DNA of 33,384 bases from Sulfurovum sp. (GTDB lineage: Bacteria; Campylobacterota; Campylobacteria; Campylobacterales; Sulfurovaceae), in NCBI GenBank assembly GCA_026982075.1, contig JALSHU010000012.1:1-33384 (forward strand), written 5' to 3'. The notes under the pieces were generated by a model. It ran no database searches, had not been told where the DNA came from, and was given only the letters and a program-made list of their open reading frames with translations. The position numbers and the translations under genes are program-made. Positions 7,025-17,156 of the stretch are shown piece by piece (position 1 is the first letter of the stretch; each line of letters begins with the position of its first letter).

Positions 7025-8716
7025 ATGTATCATAAACACACGCTACTCAGGTTGACTTCGACTTTTATTATCTCTCTTATGCTCACCAACTGTGGGGGTG
7101 GAGGAAGTGATGACAGTGTAACGGCAACACCAACAGGTACCCCGGCATCTACAACAAATACAGCCACTGAAGATACTATCTATGACTTATCATACAAAGG
7201 TCTAACTTTTTATCATAAAGATATGCCCCCATCTGAATATCAACTCAATCAAGTTAGCAATGATGAGTTTAATGCCTTTTCGGAACAAAAAAAGTTACAA
7301 GTTGCCAATAAACTCCTAAGTACTCTCTTTTTTGGATACCCTTTAAAAACGCTTGAGAATAAAATCAATTCTGGTAGTTTCATCAATGATATTCATTCAG
7401 GATTTACTGAAGATAAGACAGATAAAGCTTGGCTGGAAGATTACATTGTAAATGAAGACATCTTCAGGCAAGTCAGCTATAACGAACAAGTAGCTGTCGA
7501 TATTTTAAGTCGCTTTTTTGCCATGGAAGAATTAGACAGTTATTTCATCAAGAATTGGATGGCATATATACTCACACAAACGATTATGTTTTCTCCTGCC
7601 TATGAACTTGATTCAACCTCTACACCCAATATTGCCCGAGTGTATAATCGCCTTGTCAGCATGTTAAACAGCGAAAGTGGTATGCGATACATTGGATATG
7701 TGCATATGATGAGTGAAGATAACTGGAGACGTTTTAGAAGTCCAGAAGACAATGGTAGAGAAATGTTAGAAATTTTTACGTTGGATGAAGATGACTCTCA
7801 TGTACCTATAGCTGGACAAGCATTAAAAAATTGGAAACTAGACAGAGACAATGATACTTTAGTCGTCAGTCTCAATCAAAATACAGAAGCACTCACACTT
7901 TTTGGTACTACCATCTATAATGGTGATGACTTTTACAGAGAATTGGTTAAATCTAATTTATATACCAAAGGAGTGAGTAGCCGTCTTGTTGAATTTTTCT
8001 TTCCAAATGAAACAGAAAGTCAAAAAACAGACATCCTCAATGCTCTCATTGCCAGTAAACCAGAAACATGGAAAGACATTCTCATACAAATTGTCTTTTC
8101 AGAAGCATATCTTTTACATTCAGAACAAGCCAAAAGTGCAGAAGAACTCTTCTTTCCAATGGCAAAAAGAATGCACTTTAAACATCAAACACGTACCCTT
8201 CATAATCTTAAATATGCCCTTGATGAAATGCATCAAGCAACCATGAGATATAAACTGGGAAAACTTGAACGCGTCCCGCTTGATACCCTTTCTTTTGCAA
8301 ATTATCACCGTTTTATACGTGAACAGCTTATGTTAAAAAATTCAAATCCTACAAAAATAAATGATTACACCGCATATGACCGACATGGATGGGATGAGAG
8401 TTTCGTTGACAATACAAACTTCACCTTTGATGGTGAAAATGTTGTTGAAAGTTTAACGTCATTCATTCACTACCTTTTTAAAGCAACGATTATGCGTAAT
8501 GCTTCAACTGAAGAGTTAGCCCTTTTTAAAACGCATATGCTTATAGGTACAGTGGGTGACCAAATACTTCGAAATGAATTTAATATGTTTAGAACAGACG
8601 ATGATCCCGTAAGACAAAGAGAACAAAGAGAAATCAGAAAGAAACGTATTGCTACAGTTGTCCTAGACTATATCTCAAGATTAGAAGAAACATATACGCA
8701 ACAAAAGGTGAAATAA
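7025..8716 (+). CDS. DUF1800-like secreted lipoprotein (divergent)
   Basis: Start ATG 7025 preceded by AAAGGATATCT; lipobox LMLTNCGGGG; SPEDNGREMLEIFTLDED...AGQALKNWKL resembles the DUF1800 NENxARELxELFTLG...ARALTGW motif; directly upstream of a DUF1501 gene. Confidence 0.65.
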   Translation: MYHKHTLLRLTSTFIISLMLTNCGGGGSDDSVTATPTGTPASTTNTATEDTIYDLSYKGLTFYHKDMPPSEYQLNQVSNDEFNAFSEQKKLQVANKLLSTLFFGYPLKTLENKINSGSFINDIHSGFTEDKTDKAWLEDYIVNEDIFRQVSYNEQVAVDILSRFFAMEELDSYFIKNWMAYILTQTIMFSPAYELDSTSTPNIARVYNRLVSMLNSESGMRYIGYVHMMSEDNWRRFRSPEDNGREMLEIFTLDEDDSHVPIAGQALKNWKLDRDNDTLVVSLNQNTEALTLFGTTIYNGDDFYRELVKSNLYTKGVSSRLVEFFFPNETESQKTDILNALIASKPETWKDILIQIVFSEAYLLHSEQAKSAEELFFPMAKRMHFKHQTRTLHNLKYALDEMHQATMRYKLGKLERVPLDTLSFANYHRFIREQLMLKNSNPTKINDYTAYDRHGWDESFVDNTNFTFDGENVVESLTSFIHYLFKATIMRNASTEELALFKTHMLIGTVGDQILRNEFNMFRTDDDPVRQREQREIRKKRIATVVLDYISRLEETYTQQKVK

Positions 8717-10080
8717 TGGAAAGAAGAACATTTATAAAATTATCCATGGCCACAATTACAGCTCTCTTAGCGCCATCTATCAGTTCTGCAAAAGAATTAG
8801 ATGTCAGTCAAGTCATTTTTTCTTCTGCTATAAATAGTACGAATAATGCACAAACCATTATGATATTTATGTATGGAGGTGCCAGTCAACTTGGAGGAAA
8901 CCTCACCAATATAGACGAAATCCAAAATGCATCTCAAAGTAATTATAACAACTACTTTAGAGGTATTACCAAAACAATCAATAATTGTTGGCAAGAAGCT
9001 GGCGGTACATATATGGAAAGTCTTATGGCAGATGGAGATATGAGTCTCTTTAGGTGCTGTTACTCCCAAGTAAGAGAGGAAAATAATAACAAATCACACG
9101 GTTCATGTACAGTACAAAACCAAAAAGGCTCTTTTGATGATGACAATGCAGGTATGATTGCCACACTGGCACAAGTACTTGAAGCAAATGGTATTGTCAA
9201 TGAAAACAGTGTCATGCCATTTATCACTATGGAAGGGGAGTCCAAGTTTTATGCAGAAGGAAAAAACCCATTAAAAAGCTACCTAAAGCCAGTGGGGATA
9301 GATGAAAATTTGAGTAACCCATATAGCAGATACTCACGACAGTGGTATTATTATACAGATACAGAACAGGACATTCCAAACTATAACAATAAAGATACAG
9401 GATTTGATGCTGCACTGTATACAAAAATGGATACCCTCTCACAAACTAAAAATAAAGCAGGGAAAATCAAAGATGCTTTCACAAAACGAGCTTCACTTGA
9501 TACCTTCGTTGATACTATTGCAAACTCTGTAACACCTGATTTAGGTGCTGATGCTTATCCAACCAATAATCGTTTTGCAGAGAAAATAGAAACAGCTATT
9601 AAAATCTTATCAAACAACCCCGATACGAAAATACTTACCTTAGGAACCAATGGTCTTGGTGGTTGGGATGACCACAATGAAGCAAGAGATTATGTAACAA
9701 GAATGGAAAATCTTTTTAGAACACTCAAGTCTGCTATGGCACATATTAAGGCTGAAGGTAAAGCGCAAAATATCAATATCATGGTCTTTTCTGAATTTGG
9801 TCGAAATGTAAATCTCAATTCTGCATTTGGGTGGGACCATGGAAACTTGCAAAACTTCTATGTCTTGGGAGGAAAAGGCTACTTTAATCACAAAGGTGTG
9901 GTGGGAGAAACCGTACTTGAAAATACAGGTGCCATTAACCGAATGTTTTTAAAACCTAAAAGTGGAACCTACCAATTTGAACCAATGAGTATCGCAGCAA
10001 CACTCTATAAGATTTATGGTATAGAAAACCCAGAAACACTTACCAATGGAAATAATGCAGTGATGCCACTGTTTACTTAG
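8716..10080 (+). CDS. DUF1501 family protein with Tat-like signal
   Basis: MERRTFIKLSMATITALLAPSISSA; LGGWDDHNEARDYVTRMENLFRTLKSAM...IMVFSEFGRNVNLNSAFGWDHGNLQNFYVLGG is the DUF1501 signature; ATG overlaps the upstream stop codon. Confidence 0.88.
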   Translation: MERRTFIKLSMATITALLAPSISSAKELDVSQVIFSSAINSTNNAQTIMIFMYGGASQLGGNLTNIDEIQNASQSNYNNYFRGITKTINNCWQEAGGTYMESLMADGDMSLFRCCYSQVREENNNKSHGSCTVQNQKGSFDDDNAGMIATLAQVLEANGIVNENSVMPFITMEGESKFYAEGKNPLKSYLKPVGIDENLSNPYSRYSRQWYYYTDTEQDIPNYNNKDTGFDAALYTKMDTLSQTKNKAGKIKDAFTKRASLDTFVDTIANSVTPDLGADAYPTNNRFAEKIETAIKILSNNPDTKILTLGTNGLGGWDDHNEARDYVTRMENLFRTLKSAMAHIKAEGKAQNINIMVFSEFGRNVNLNSAFGWDHGNLQNFYVLGGKGYFNHKGVVGETVLENTGAINRMFLKPKSGTYQFEPMSIAATLYKIYGIENPETLTNGNNAVMPLFT

Positions 10081-10650
10081 CTATATCTTCACTCTTGCTT
10101 CCAATGCACGCGAGAGTGACATCATATCTATATTTTCTAACTCTACTCCTGTTGGGACACCTTGGGCAATTTTGGTAAATTCTATTTCAAGCCCCTTTAA
10201 TTTATCTTCTATATACAACATCATAGTATCCGTTGCGATACTTGGAGGAAAAGCAAATATAATTTCATCAACTCCGCCTACTGCATAAAAGAGATGTGCC
10301 TCATCTAGGTCACGTACTTCTGAAATAACATAATACACACCATCAAACTGTCCACTCTCTTCTATCGTCAAGATATCTTTTGCAGACTGTACGATACAAA
10401 GTTTTCGACTATCTCGATAAGGGTCAGAACAGATATTACATAGTTCATCTTCACTCATGTTATGACATTTTGTACACTTTTGTATGACATTCACGCCTGT
10501 CTCAAGCGCATGTGCCAGTTTCATCGCTGCAAATCCATCTTGCATCACAGCATGGTATGCTAAACGTACAGCTGTTTTTTTACCGATTGAAGGTAAAGAG
10601 TTAAAAGCTTCCACCAAGTTTTCAAAAGCTTCTATTTTATAGTTTTTCAT
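10081..10650 (-). CDS. recR: Recombination protein RecR
   Basis: LPSIGKKTAVRLAYH; Cys4 zinc finger CTKCHNMSEDELCNIC; Toprim LCIVQSAKDILTIEESGQFDGVYYVI. Confidence 0.95.
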   Translation of the reverse strand: MKNYKIEAFENLVEAFNSLPSIGKKTAVRLAYHAVMQDGFAAMKLAHALETGVNVIQKCTKCHNMSEDELCNICSDPYRDSRKLCIVQSAKDILTIEESGQFDGVYYVISEVRDLDEAHLFYAVGGVDEIIFAFPPSIATDTMMLYIEDKLKGLEIEFTKIAQGVPTGVELENIDMMSLSRALEARVKI

Positions 10651-10667
10651 AGGTATCTTTGTGACAT

Positions 10668-10961
10668 CTAAGCTCTATTGTAATCACAAGCTTTAGAATA
10701 TTCAACTACAGATTTGATGAAGGTCACTACTTTTTGATGTTCAGGATGTGCATCATAAGCATCAAGCCCTTCTTTGCCCTCAAACACTGCAATAATACTT
10801 AAGTCCATAGCTCTGTCAGCCTCTATAAAATTCACACCCACATCCATACTTCTAAGAGAAGGCACAGCTCCCATAAGGTTCTCAAGCATCTGTTTTGCCT
10901 GAATAATATTGGCTTTTTTATTTTCTTCTTTAAACTTAAACATAACAATATGAACGAGCAT
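10668..10961 (-). CDS. Dabb (stress-responsive alpha/beta barrel) domain protein
   Basis: MLVHIVMFKFKEENKKANIIQAKQMLENLMGAVPSLRSMDVGVNF...YDAHPEHQKVVTFIKSVVEYSKACDY. Confidence 0.85.
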   Translation of the reverse strand: MLVHIVMFKFKEENKKANIIQAKQMLENLMGAVPSLRSMDVGVNFIEADRAMDLSIIAVFEGKEGLDAYDAHPEHQKVVTFIKSVVEYSKACDYNRA

Positions 10962-11076
10962 ACGCAACCTTTAATACAATTTTTGTGATTATAGCTAAAT
11001 TATGATAGAATTCGCGAAATTATATATAGTGTATGGACACTTAACTCGTTTAAAAGATAATGAGAAGGAAAAATAA

Positions 11077-12210
11077 ATGACAGAATTAGATTATTATGAA
11101 GTACTCGAAGTAACACGTGACTGTTCAGGGGTAGAACTTAAAAAATCATACAGAAAACTTGCGATGAAATACCATCCAGACAGAAACCCAGGAGATAAAG
11201 AAGCTGAAGATAAATTTAAAGTTGTCAATGAAGCGTATCAAGTACTTTCTGATGAAGAAAAAAGAAGTATTTATGACCGTTACGGTAAAGCTGGACTAGA
11301 GGGACAAGGTGCAGGACGTGGTGGCTTTGGTGGTGCTAATATGGATGATATTATGGATGTTTTCAACTCCATGTTTGGAGGGTCCAGTGGCTTTGGTGGC
11401 TTTGGGCAATCCCGAAGAGATCCTAGTCAAAAATATCCATTGGATTTTGAAATCGAAATAGAACTTGAGTTCCATGAAGCTGTCTTTGGGTGTAAAAAAG
11501 AAGTCGATATGACCTACAAAACCTCTTGTGAGCCTTGTGATGGGACCGGTGCAAAAGATGCAAAAGTGGAGTCATGTGAATACTGTGGAGGTCAAGGACA
11601 AGTCCTTATGCGTCAAGGGCCTATGCAATTTGCACAAACCTGCCCTCAATGTCAAGGTCAAGGGAAAACTATTAAAGAGGCATGTGAAAGCTGTCATGGT
11701 AAAGGATACCATGTAGAAGAAGATACTGTTACTATCACTGTTCCAGCAGGTGTTGATAGTGGTAATCGTCTTCGAGCACAAGGGTATGGTAATGAAGGCA
11801 GGAACAATTCACGAGGTGACCTTATCATTACTTTTGCTGTAAAAGAAGATGAAAACTTTGTAAGAAATGGTACTGACATCTATATAGAAGTACCTGTTTT
11901 CTTTACCCAGTCTATACTGGGAGAAACTATCTCCATCCCAACACTTGATGGGGAACTAGATCTTAAACTTAATAAAGGTACAACAGATAAAGAACAATAT
12001 GTATTCCCTAATGAAGGGGTAGTTGATGTACACTCTGGAGAAAAAGGTCGTCTTATTGCTCAAATAAAACTCATCCTGCCTAAAAAAACAAATGATGAAC
12101 AAAAAGAGTTCCTTGAAAAGCTACAAGAAAGTTATGGGGTAGAAAGCCACCCTCACAAATCTACATTTGATTCTGCATTTGATAGAGTAAAGTCTTGGTT
12201 TAAAAACTAA
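11077..12210 (+). CDS. dnaJ: Chaperone DnaJ
   Basis: J-domain [45 protein letters not shown] region, four zinc-finger repeats ([32 protein letters not shown]). Confidence 0.97.
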   Translation: MTELDYYEVLEVTRDCSGVELKKSYRKLAMKYHPDRNPGDKEAEDKFKVVNEAYQVLSDEEKRSIYDRYGKAGLEGQGAGRGGFGGANMDDIMDVFNSMFGGSSGFGGFGQSRRDPSQKYPLDFEIEIELEFHEAVFGCKKEVDMTYKTSCEPCDGTGAKDAKVESCEYCGGQGQVLMRQGPMQFAQTCPQCQGQGKTIKEACESCHGKGYHVEEDTVTITVPAGVDSGNRLRAQGYGNEGRNNSRGDLIITFAVKEDENFVRNGTDIYIEVPVFFTQSILGETISIPTLDGELDLKLNKGTTDKEQYVFPNEGVVDVHSGEKGRLIAQIKLILPKKTNDEQKEFLEKLQESYGVESHPHKSTFDSAFDRVKSWFKN

Positions 12211-12237
12211 TTTTTCCTTCTTTCCTTATCTTTTTTT

Positions 12238-12264
12238 AGTCTATGGAATATCTTGCCATAGACT
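12238..12264. repeat. Perfect 9-bp hairpin AGTCTATGG / CCATAGACT downstream of dnaJ
   Basis: AGTCTATGG-AATATCTTG-CCATAGACT; no convincing T-tract on the 3' side. Confidence 0.5.
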
Positions 12265-12320
12265 CATTTCATTAACCTTACTATTCTATACTAAATGAGT
12301 ATATCTTTACTATGTATAAA

Positions 12321-12340
12321 CGATAATTATTTTCCTTTAA
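12321..12340. promoter_or_regulatory. Fur/PerR-like box 1 upstream of the DPS-like ferritin
   Basis: CGATAATTATTTTCCTTTAA, resembles GATAATnATTATC and shares TTATTTTCCTTTA with box 2. Confidence 0.5.
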
Positions 12341-12359
12341 GTTTAGAGAAGCTATACTT

Positions 12360-12384
12360 GTAAAGGAAAATTATTTTCCTTTAC
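12360..12384. promoter_or_regulatory. Fur/PerR-like box 2: perfect 12-1-12 palindrome
   Basis: GTAAAGGAAAAT-T-ATTTTCCTTTAC; a -10-like TATACT (12353-12358) lies between the two boxes. Confidence 0.6.
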
Positions 12385-12410
12385 ATAATATATTTTAGAA
12401 AGGATTTATC

Positions 12411-12926
12411 ATGGCAACAAGAGGAAACTCTATCATCAAAGGTATTGAAATTAATGAAATCATTACAGTACTCAATAAAGCCTATGCAGATGAATGGCTA
12501 GCCTATTACCAGTACTTTATAGAGGCAAAAGTCATTAAAGGTATCATGAAAGATGCAGCTATAGCAGAGTTACAACAACATGCCACAGATGAACTTAGAC
12601 ATGCTAATATGGTAGCTGATCGTATTCTTCAACTAGGAGGTACTCCATTACTCAATCCTAAAGAGTGGTTTACCCATACAAACTGTGGGTATGAAGAGCC
12701 AAAAAATTTTGATGTAGTAAGTATACTTGAGGATTCTATCAAAGGTGAGCAGTGTGCTATCTCTATCTACTCCAAACTGGCAGAAATGACCAGAGATAAA
12801 GATATTGTGACTTACGATATTGTCAGTGAAATCCTTGCAGATGAAGTCGAACATGAAGAAGACCTCCAAGCACTGCATGATGATATTACAGAATTTGTAG
12901 CAGACATTAAAAAGAAGATAACTTAA
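12411..12926 (+). CDS. DPS-like / thioferritin-type ferritin-like protein
   Basis: YADEWLAYYQYFIEAKV...ATDELRHANMVADRILQLGG...TNCGYEEP...IKGEQCAISIYSKLAE...ILADEVEHEEDLQAL: ferritin-fold E/ExxH ligands plus two Cys typical of DPS-like proteins. Confidence 0.82.
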   Translation: MATRGNSIIKGIEINEIITVLNKAYADEWLAYYQYFIEAKVIKGIMKDAAIAELQQHATDELRHANMVADRILQLGGTPLLNPKEWFTHTNCGYEEPKNFDVVSILEDSIKGEQCAISIYSKLAEMTRDKDIVTYDIVSEILADEVEHEEDLQALHDDITEFVADIKKKIT

Positions 12927-12947
12927 AAGCAAATACATGAAATAGCT

Positions 12948-12981
12948 AAAGGTTTACGTAGCAGTAATCTACTGAACCTTT
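12948..12981. terminator. Bidirectional terminator-like hairpin between convergent genes
   Basis: AAAGGTTtaCGTAG...CTACtgAACCTTTT; overlaps the 3' end of the minus-strand gene. Confidence 0.5.
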
Positions 12982-13769
12982 TGAGATAAAACAATCTTGG
13001 AAGAAGATGGTGTTGTAATATCTGCATCATCTAGCCGTTTGTCATATGCTATCACATACACTTCATCACCACTTTGTAAATAATTATATTCACCAAACTC
13101 GGCATACGCTGTAGCCCCTATTGAAATAAATGCTTTTTTAGGATACTCACACTCTTTTAAATGTTTAGATATATCTTCTAATGGACCAAAATCTTCCTGC
13201 TGATTCATTTTTTCAATCAACCACTCTTTCAGTTCGGTATAGAAATAACTATACCCAAGTAAAGGTGCATCCACACCATAGGGGTGTAACATACCATCAC
13301 GTTCTACAAAAGAACATAGATGATAGTTATCCATAATACCACCCTCTTCGAACTTATCTATAGGTATCCATGTACTGCCTATACCTTTTGAATTACTTCC
13401 CCAAGATTTTTTCTCAGAAATCTTTTTTGCACCTTCTTTTCTTATGGTACAATCATTAAACGTTGTAAACTTTTGTGCTACCAAATCAACAACATTGTTA
13501 TCTGTGTCATACATCACATCAAAAAGTATGGCTATTTCAGGCTCTACTTGTGCGTTGGCTTCATAACTTGGTAGTGTTAAAATTTCTGTACTTATGGAAT
13601 ACAGTCCTAAAAATGACTCAGAACCAGGTAAATAAAAAGGGAAGATACCTTTAGGTGCATCTAGTCTGTCCGTCTTAACATTTTCAAAATCTTTAAGTTC
13701 ACCAGCTTGTTCTAAATGGTGTGCAAAATTTCCAGCTACTCCTAAACATATTACATCTTGTAATTGCAT
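12969..13769 (-). CDS. Uncharacterised conserved protein (possibly DUF5718 family, FAH-like)
   Basis: 266-aa ORF beginning MQLQDVICLGVAGNFAHHLEQAGEL; family name from memory only. Confidence 0.7.
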   Translation of the reverse strand: MQLQDVICLGVAGNFAHHLEQAGELKDFENVKTDRLDAPKGIFPFYLPGSESFLGLYSISTEILTLPSYEANAQVEPEIAILFDVMYDTDNNVVDLVAQKFTTFNDCTIRKEGAKKISEKKSWGSNSKGIGSTWIPIDKFEEGGIMDNYHLCSFVERDGMLHPYGVDAPLLGYSYFYTELKEWLIEKMNQQEDFGPLEDISKHLKECEYPKKAFISIGATAYAEFGEYNYLQSGDEVYVIAYDKRLDDADITTPSSSKIVLSQKVQ

Positions 13770-14043
13770 ACAATATCCTTAAACAAATAATTGTCATAGT
13801 ATATCTTAGGGATGATTATAGAGTGTTTTTAGAGTCATTTTGCACACTTTGAATATTCTAACCTTACGCATTGGTTTTTTAATCCTCATATTTAGACAAG
13901 AAAAATTTTTTAAATTACATTTTGTTCCTACTATTCAATTTTTTTCAGTTATACTTATTTATTATTTATATACCTATTTTAAGACTATAGAAATCGAATG
14001 CTATTTTATAGGTATCTAATGTGGGAAAAGGAAATAAAAGCAT

Positions 14044-16464
14044 ATGCAAGTTGAGATATCACGTAGAAAATTTCTTCAAGGTTCTGTCGCATTGAGTATT
14101 ACGGGGGGTAGTGCTGTATCATTTACTAACCTGTTGGCAACAGATAAAAAACCTTTACATAAAAATGTCAAAATAGCTACTGTCTGTGAAATGTGTGTGA
14201 ACAAATGTACTGCTTGGGCAAAAGTTGAAGATGGAATTGTTAAAAAACTAGATCCCAATCCCCTCTTTCCCAAGTCTAAAAATATGCTCTGTGCCAGAGG
14301 AGATGCAGGTATACATGCACTCTATGATCCAGACAGACTTAAATATCCTCTCATACGAATAGGCAAAAAAGGTGAAGGAAAGTTCAAGCGTGCAACATGG
14401 GAAGAGGCTTACCATGCCATTTTAAACGGTACCAAACTTTTTAAAGGTATGAAACAGATATTGGAAGAAGAAAAAGACAATCGTTCTACCCTAGGATACT
14501 GTGCTGGAGAGGGAATGGGTGAACATACTTTTAAACAATTCATGGGTGACCTTATAGGATCTGCAAACTTTGTAAATCATTCTTCCATTTGTCTTAAAAC
14601 TACTACTGCTGGATATGCACTGACTTTGGGAGCATATGGAAAAGCAGATTTGGATAATGCAAAATACGTCATCATGGCAGGCGCCAACAGAGCTGAGGCT
14701 ATTTTAACACCAGATACTATGGATATGTTTAAACGAACGAGGGGAAGAGGACTCAAACTTATTGTACTTGACCCACGCTATACCAATACTGCCCAACATG
14801 CCGATAAATGGTTAGGTATCAAGGTAGGTACTGATTTAGCATTTGTTTTAGCACTTACTTATGTAGTCATCAAAGAAGTACTTTTTAACAAAGAATTTGT
14901 TGCTAAAAATATGAACCATTTTCAAGAATACAAAACACATATACTCAGCAACAACTATACACCAGAATGGGCTGAAAAAATCACAGGTATTAAAGCCCAT
15001 GAAATATATACCATTGCCAGAGACTTTATGGCACATGCACCTAGTGCTATTTATTACCAAGGTAGAAGAACCGCATGGAGCTTACAAGATTTTCAACTGA
15101 GACGTGCGCAAGCAATCTTTACGGCCTTAGGTGGAGGTATAGATATGAAAGGTGGTATTGTTTTTGGGAAAAAACTACCTCTAGATGAACACACTGTAGA
15201 AATTCCTCTCTATGCAAATATACAAAGACGTATAGACAAAAAAGAAGCCACATTTGTCGGACCTAATGGTACATGGATAGGATTTAGAAATGCCATTATC
15301 GAAAAACGAACACCCTATCCTTTACGTGCGATGTTTTCTTATAAACAAAACCCCATGCAGGCCATTCCAAACATTGCCAAAACAAGAAAAATGTTTGAGA
15401 TGTTAGATTTGGCAGTGACCATAGACACTATGCCCAGCGATACTGTCATGATGTCTGATGTTGTCCTTCCAGAATGCACCTATCTTGAGCGAGAAGATCC
15501 TGTAAAATCTTTTGCAGGTGTTGAGCCAGCCATTATTTTAAGAAATAAAGTAATTGAACCTATGTATGATACTAGAGCTGTCTATGATATCTTAAAAGGT
15601 CTTAGTCAAGTCATCTCAAAACCTCTCTTTAAAATCACCGCCAAATATGATGCAGATGTACAAGAAGAGATAGAAGATGCAAGCTATGAAGATGTGTATG
15701 AAGAGAATGGGTTTGATCTTACAAAAGCATATGTACACACGCAGGAACATATCAACAAGGAACGCGTGGTCAATGAATATGGTGAGGAGGCATATAAGAC
15801 ACTGAAAGAAAAAGGTGTCTTTTACCCCCATATGGATACATACTTTAAACAATTGGGTATGAATGAATATCAATACTACCCAGATGATAAAAAGTACTAC
15901 ACCTCACCTGGGGGAGAAAAACTAGATGCGCAGGATACATGTATAGATGAAAAAGCTATTGCTGCACTTAAAAAGAATTTAGGAACAGCTTCTGGAAAAG
16001 TAGAATGTTATTTGGAAACAATGAAAAAAAATGGTGTTGATCCTATGCCCACCTGGAGAGATGAACTTTATAATGAAGCACCAAAGGGTAAATTTAAATT
16101 TGTCACTGGTCGTCATGCACAACAAACACAAAATTCTACAGCCAATAACATCATGCTCTTAGATGTCATGCGTGAAAACTATGTATGGATCAACAAAGAA
16201 CAAGCAGATGAAAAAGGCATTAAGTATGGTGATATTGTAGAAGTCAAAAGTTCTGTAGGTATTATACATATCAAAGCCTATCCAACCATAAAGATTATCA
16301 AAGATGTCGTTTTTTATGTGCATGGATTTGGACAAGAGTCCACAGGTCTTACCTTTGGATATAGAAATGGTGCTAGTGATAATATGATTATAGAAGACAC
16401 TATCGAATCAGTGTTTGGCACAGCAGCCATGCATGAGACACTTGTAGAAGTAAGAAAGGTATAA
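14044..16464 (+). CDS. psrA: Molybdopterin oxidoreductase, PsrA/PhsA (polysulfide/thiosulfate reductase) type catalytic subunit
   Basis: Tat signal SRRKFLQGSVALSITGG; CEMCVNKCTAW...LCARGDAGIHALYDPDRLKYPLIRIGKKGEGKFKRATWEEAY; NHSSICLK contains the putative Mo-ligand Cys; followed by PsrB/PsrC-type genes. Confidence 0.85.
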   Translation: MQVEISRRKFLQGSVALSITGGSAVSFTNLLATDKKPLHKNVKIATVCEMCVNKCTAWAKVEDGIVKKLDPNPLFPKSKNMLCARGDAGIHALYDPDRLKYPLIRIGKKGEGKFKRATWEEAYHAILNGTKLFKGMKQILEEEKDNRSTLGYCAGEGMGEHTFKQFMGDLIGSANFVNHSSICLKTTTAGYALTLGAYGKADLDNAKYVIMAGANRAEAILTPDTMDMFKRTRGRGLKLIVLDPRYTNTAQHADKWLGIKVGTDLAFVLALTYVVIKEVLFNKEFVAKNMNHFQEYKTHILSNNYTPEWAEKITGIKAHEIYTIARDFMAHAPSAIYYQGRRTAWSLQDFQLRRAQAIFTALGGGIDMKGGIVFGKKLPLDEHTVEIPLYANIQRRIDKKEATFVGPNGTWIGFRNAIIEKRTPYPLRAMFSYKQNPMQAIPNIAKTRKMFEMLDLAVTIDTMPSDTVMMSDVVLPECTYLEREDPVKSFAGVEPAIILRNKVIEPMYDTRAVYDILKGLSQVISKPLFKITAKYDADVQEEIEDASYEDVYEENGFDLTKAYVHTQEHINKERVVNEYGEEAYKTLKEKGVFYPHMDTYFKQLGMNEYQYYPDDKKYYTSPGGEKLDAQDTCIDEKAIAALKKNLGTASGKVECYLETMKKNGVDPMPTWRDELYNEAPKGKFKFVTGRHAQQTQNSTANNIMLLDVMRENYVWINKEQADEKGIKYGDIVEVKSSVGIIHIKAYPTIKIIKDVVFYVHGFGQESTGLTFGYRNGASDNMIIEDTIESVFGTAAMHETLVEVRKV

Positions 16465-16475
16465 AAGGTACTATT

Positions 16476-17156
16476 ATGAATTTTGCCATGGCATTAGACT
16501 ATCAAAGCTGCATAGACTGTAAAGCATGTGAAGTCGCATGTAAAGAAGAAAATGGTGTACAGCTAGGTGCTGATAAACAGCGTATTTGGGTAAGCCAATC
16601 TGAAAAAAGTATCTTTGGAGAGCCTTTTGTAGCTTTACATCCTTCTCAGTGTAACCACTGTCAAGATGCACCTTGCGTGGATGTCTGTCCAACTGGTTCA
16701 AGTTACTTTGCATTAGGTGGTATAGTCATGACTAACAAAGATACATGTATCTTATGTAAAGGATGCATGGAAGCCTGCCCCTATGATGCACGTTTTGTAG
16801 ATGACACCCATGTAGCAGTAGACAAGTGTACCTTTTGTTATGATACACGTATAGTAAATGGTGAGATGACCACAGCTTGTCAAGCTACCTGTCCTACTAA
16901 AGTAAGACTCTTTGGCGACTTAGACGATGAAGAGGGTGAACTCATACAAATGCTGAATAAAAGAAAGTTTTATGTGCTCAAAGAAGATGAAGGTACGGTG
17001 CCTAAACTCTTCTATATGCTTCCAGAACATGACAAAAACTATGCCATGAACTCTGTAGATGAGGGTACGAATATCTATACATGGGATGAGTTTAAACCTA
17101 TCATTGAAATGGCAAAAGCTAAAAGGAAACCACAATGGCAAGCAATGCAGGAGTAA
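16476..17156 (+). CDS. psrB: 4Fe-4S ferredoxin-type electron transfer subunit (PsrB/PhsB)
   Basis: Multiple cysteine clusters: CIDCKACEVACKEENG, CNHCQDAPCVDVCPTGS, CILCKGCMEACPYDAR, CTFCYD...CQATCP. Confidence 0.88.
   Translation: MNFAMALDYQSCIDCKACEVACKEENGVQLGADKQRIWVSQSEKSIFGEPFVALHPSQCNHCQDAPCVDVCPTGSSYFALGGIVMTNKDTCILCKGCMEACPYDARFVDDTHVAVDKCTFCYDTRIVNGEMTTACQATCPTKVRLFGDLDDEEGELIQMLNKRKFYVLKEDEGTVPKLFYMLPEHDKNYAMNSVDEGTNIYTWDEFKPIIEMAKAKRKPQWQAMQE

Noticed and set aside
12238-12264. Intrinsic terminator for dnaJ
   Set aside because: Stem is perfect, but the T-tract lies 5' of the hairpin rather than 3' on the + strand, so it is recorded only as an inverted repeat.
13838-13852. Additional copy of the TGTGCA-N7-TGCACA operator upstream of psrA (TTTTGCACACTTTGAA)
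   Set aside because: Only one half-site is present (TGCACACTTT); the partner arm is not recognisable, so it was not counted.
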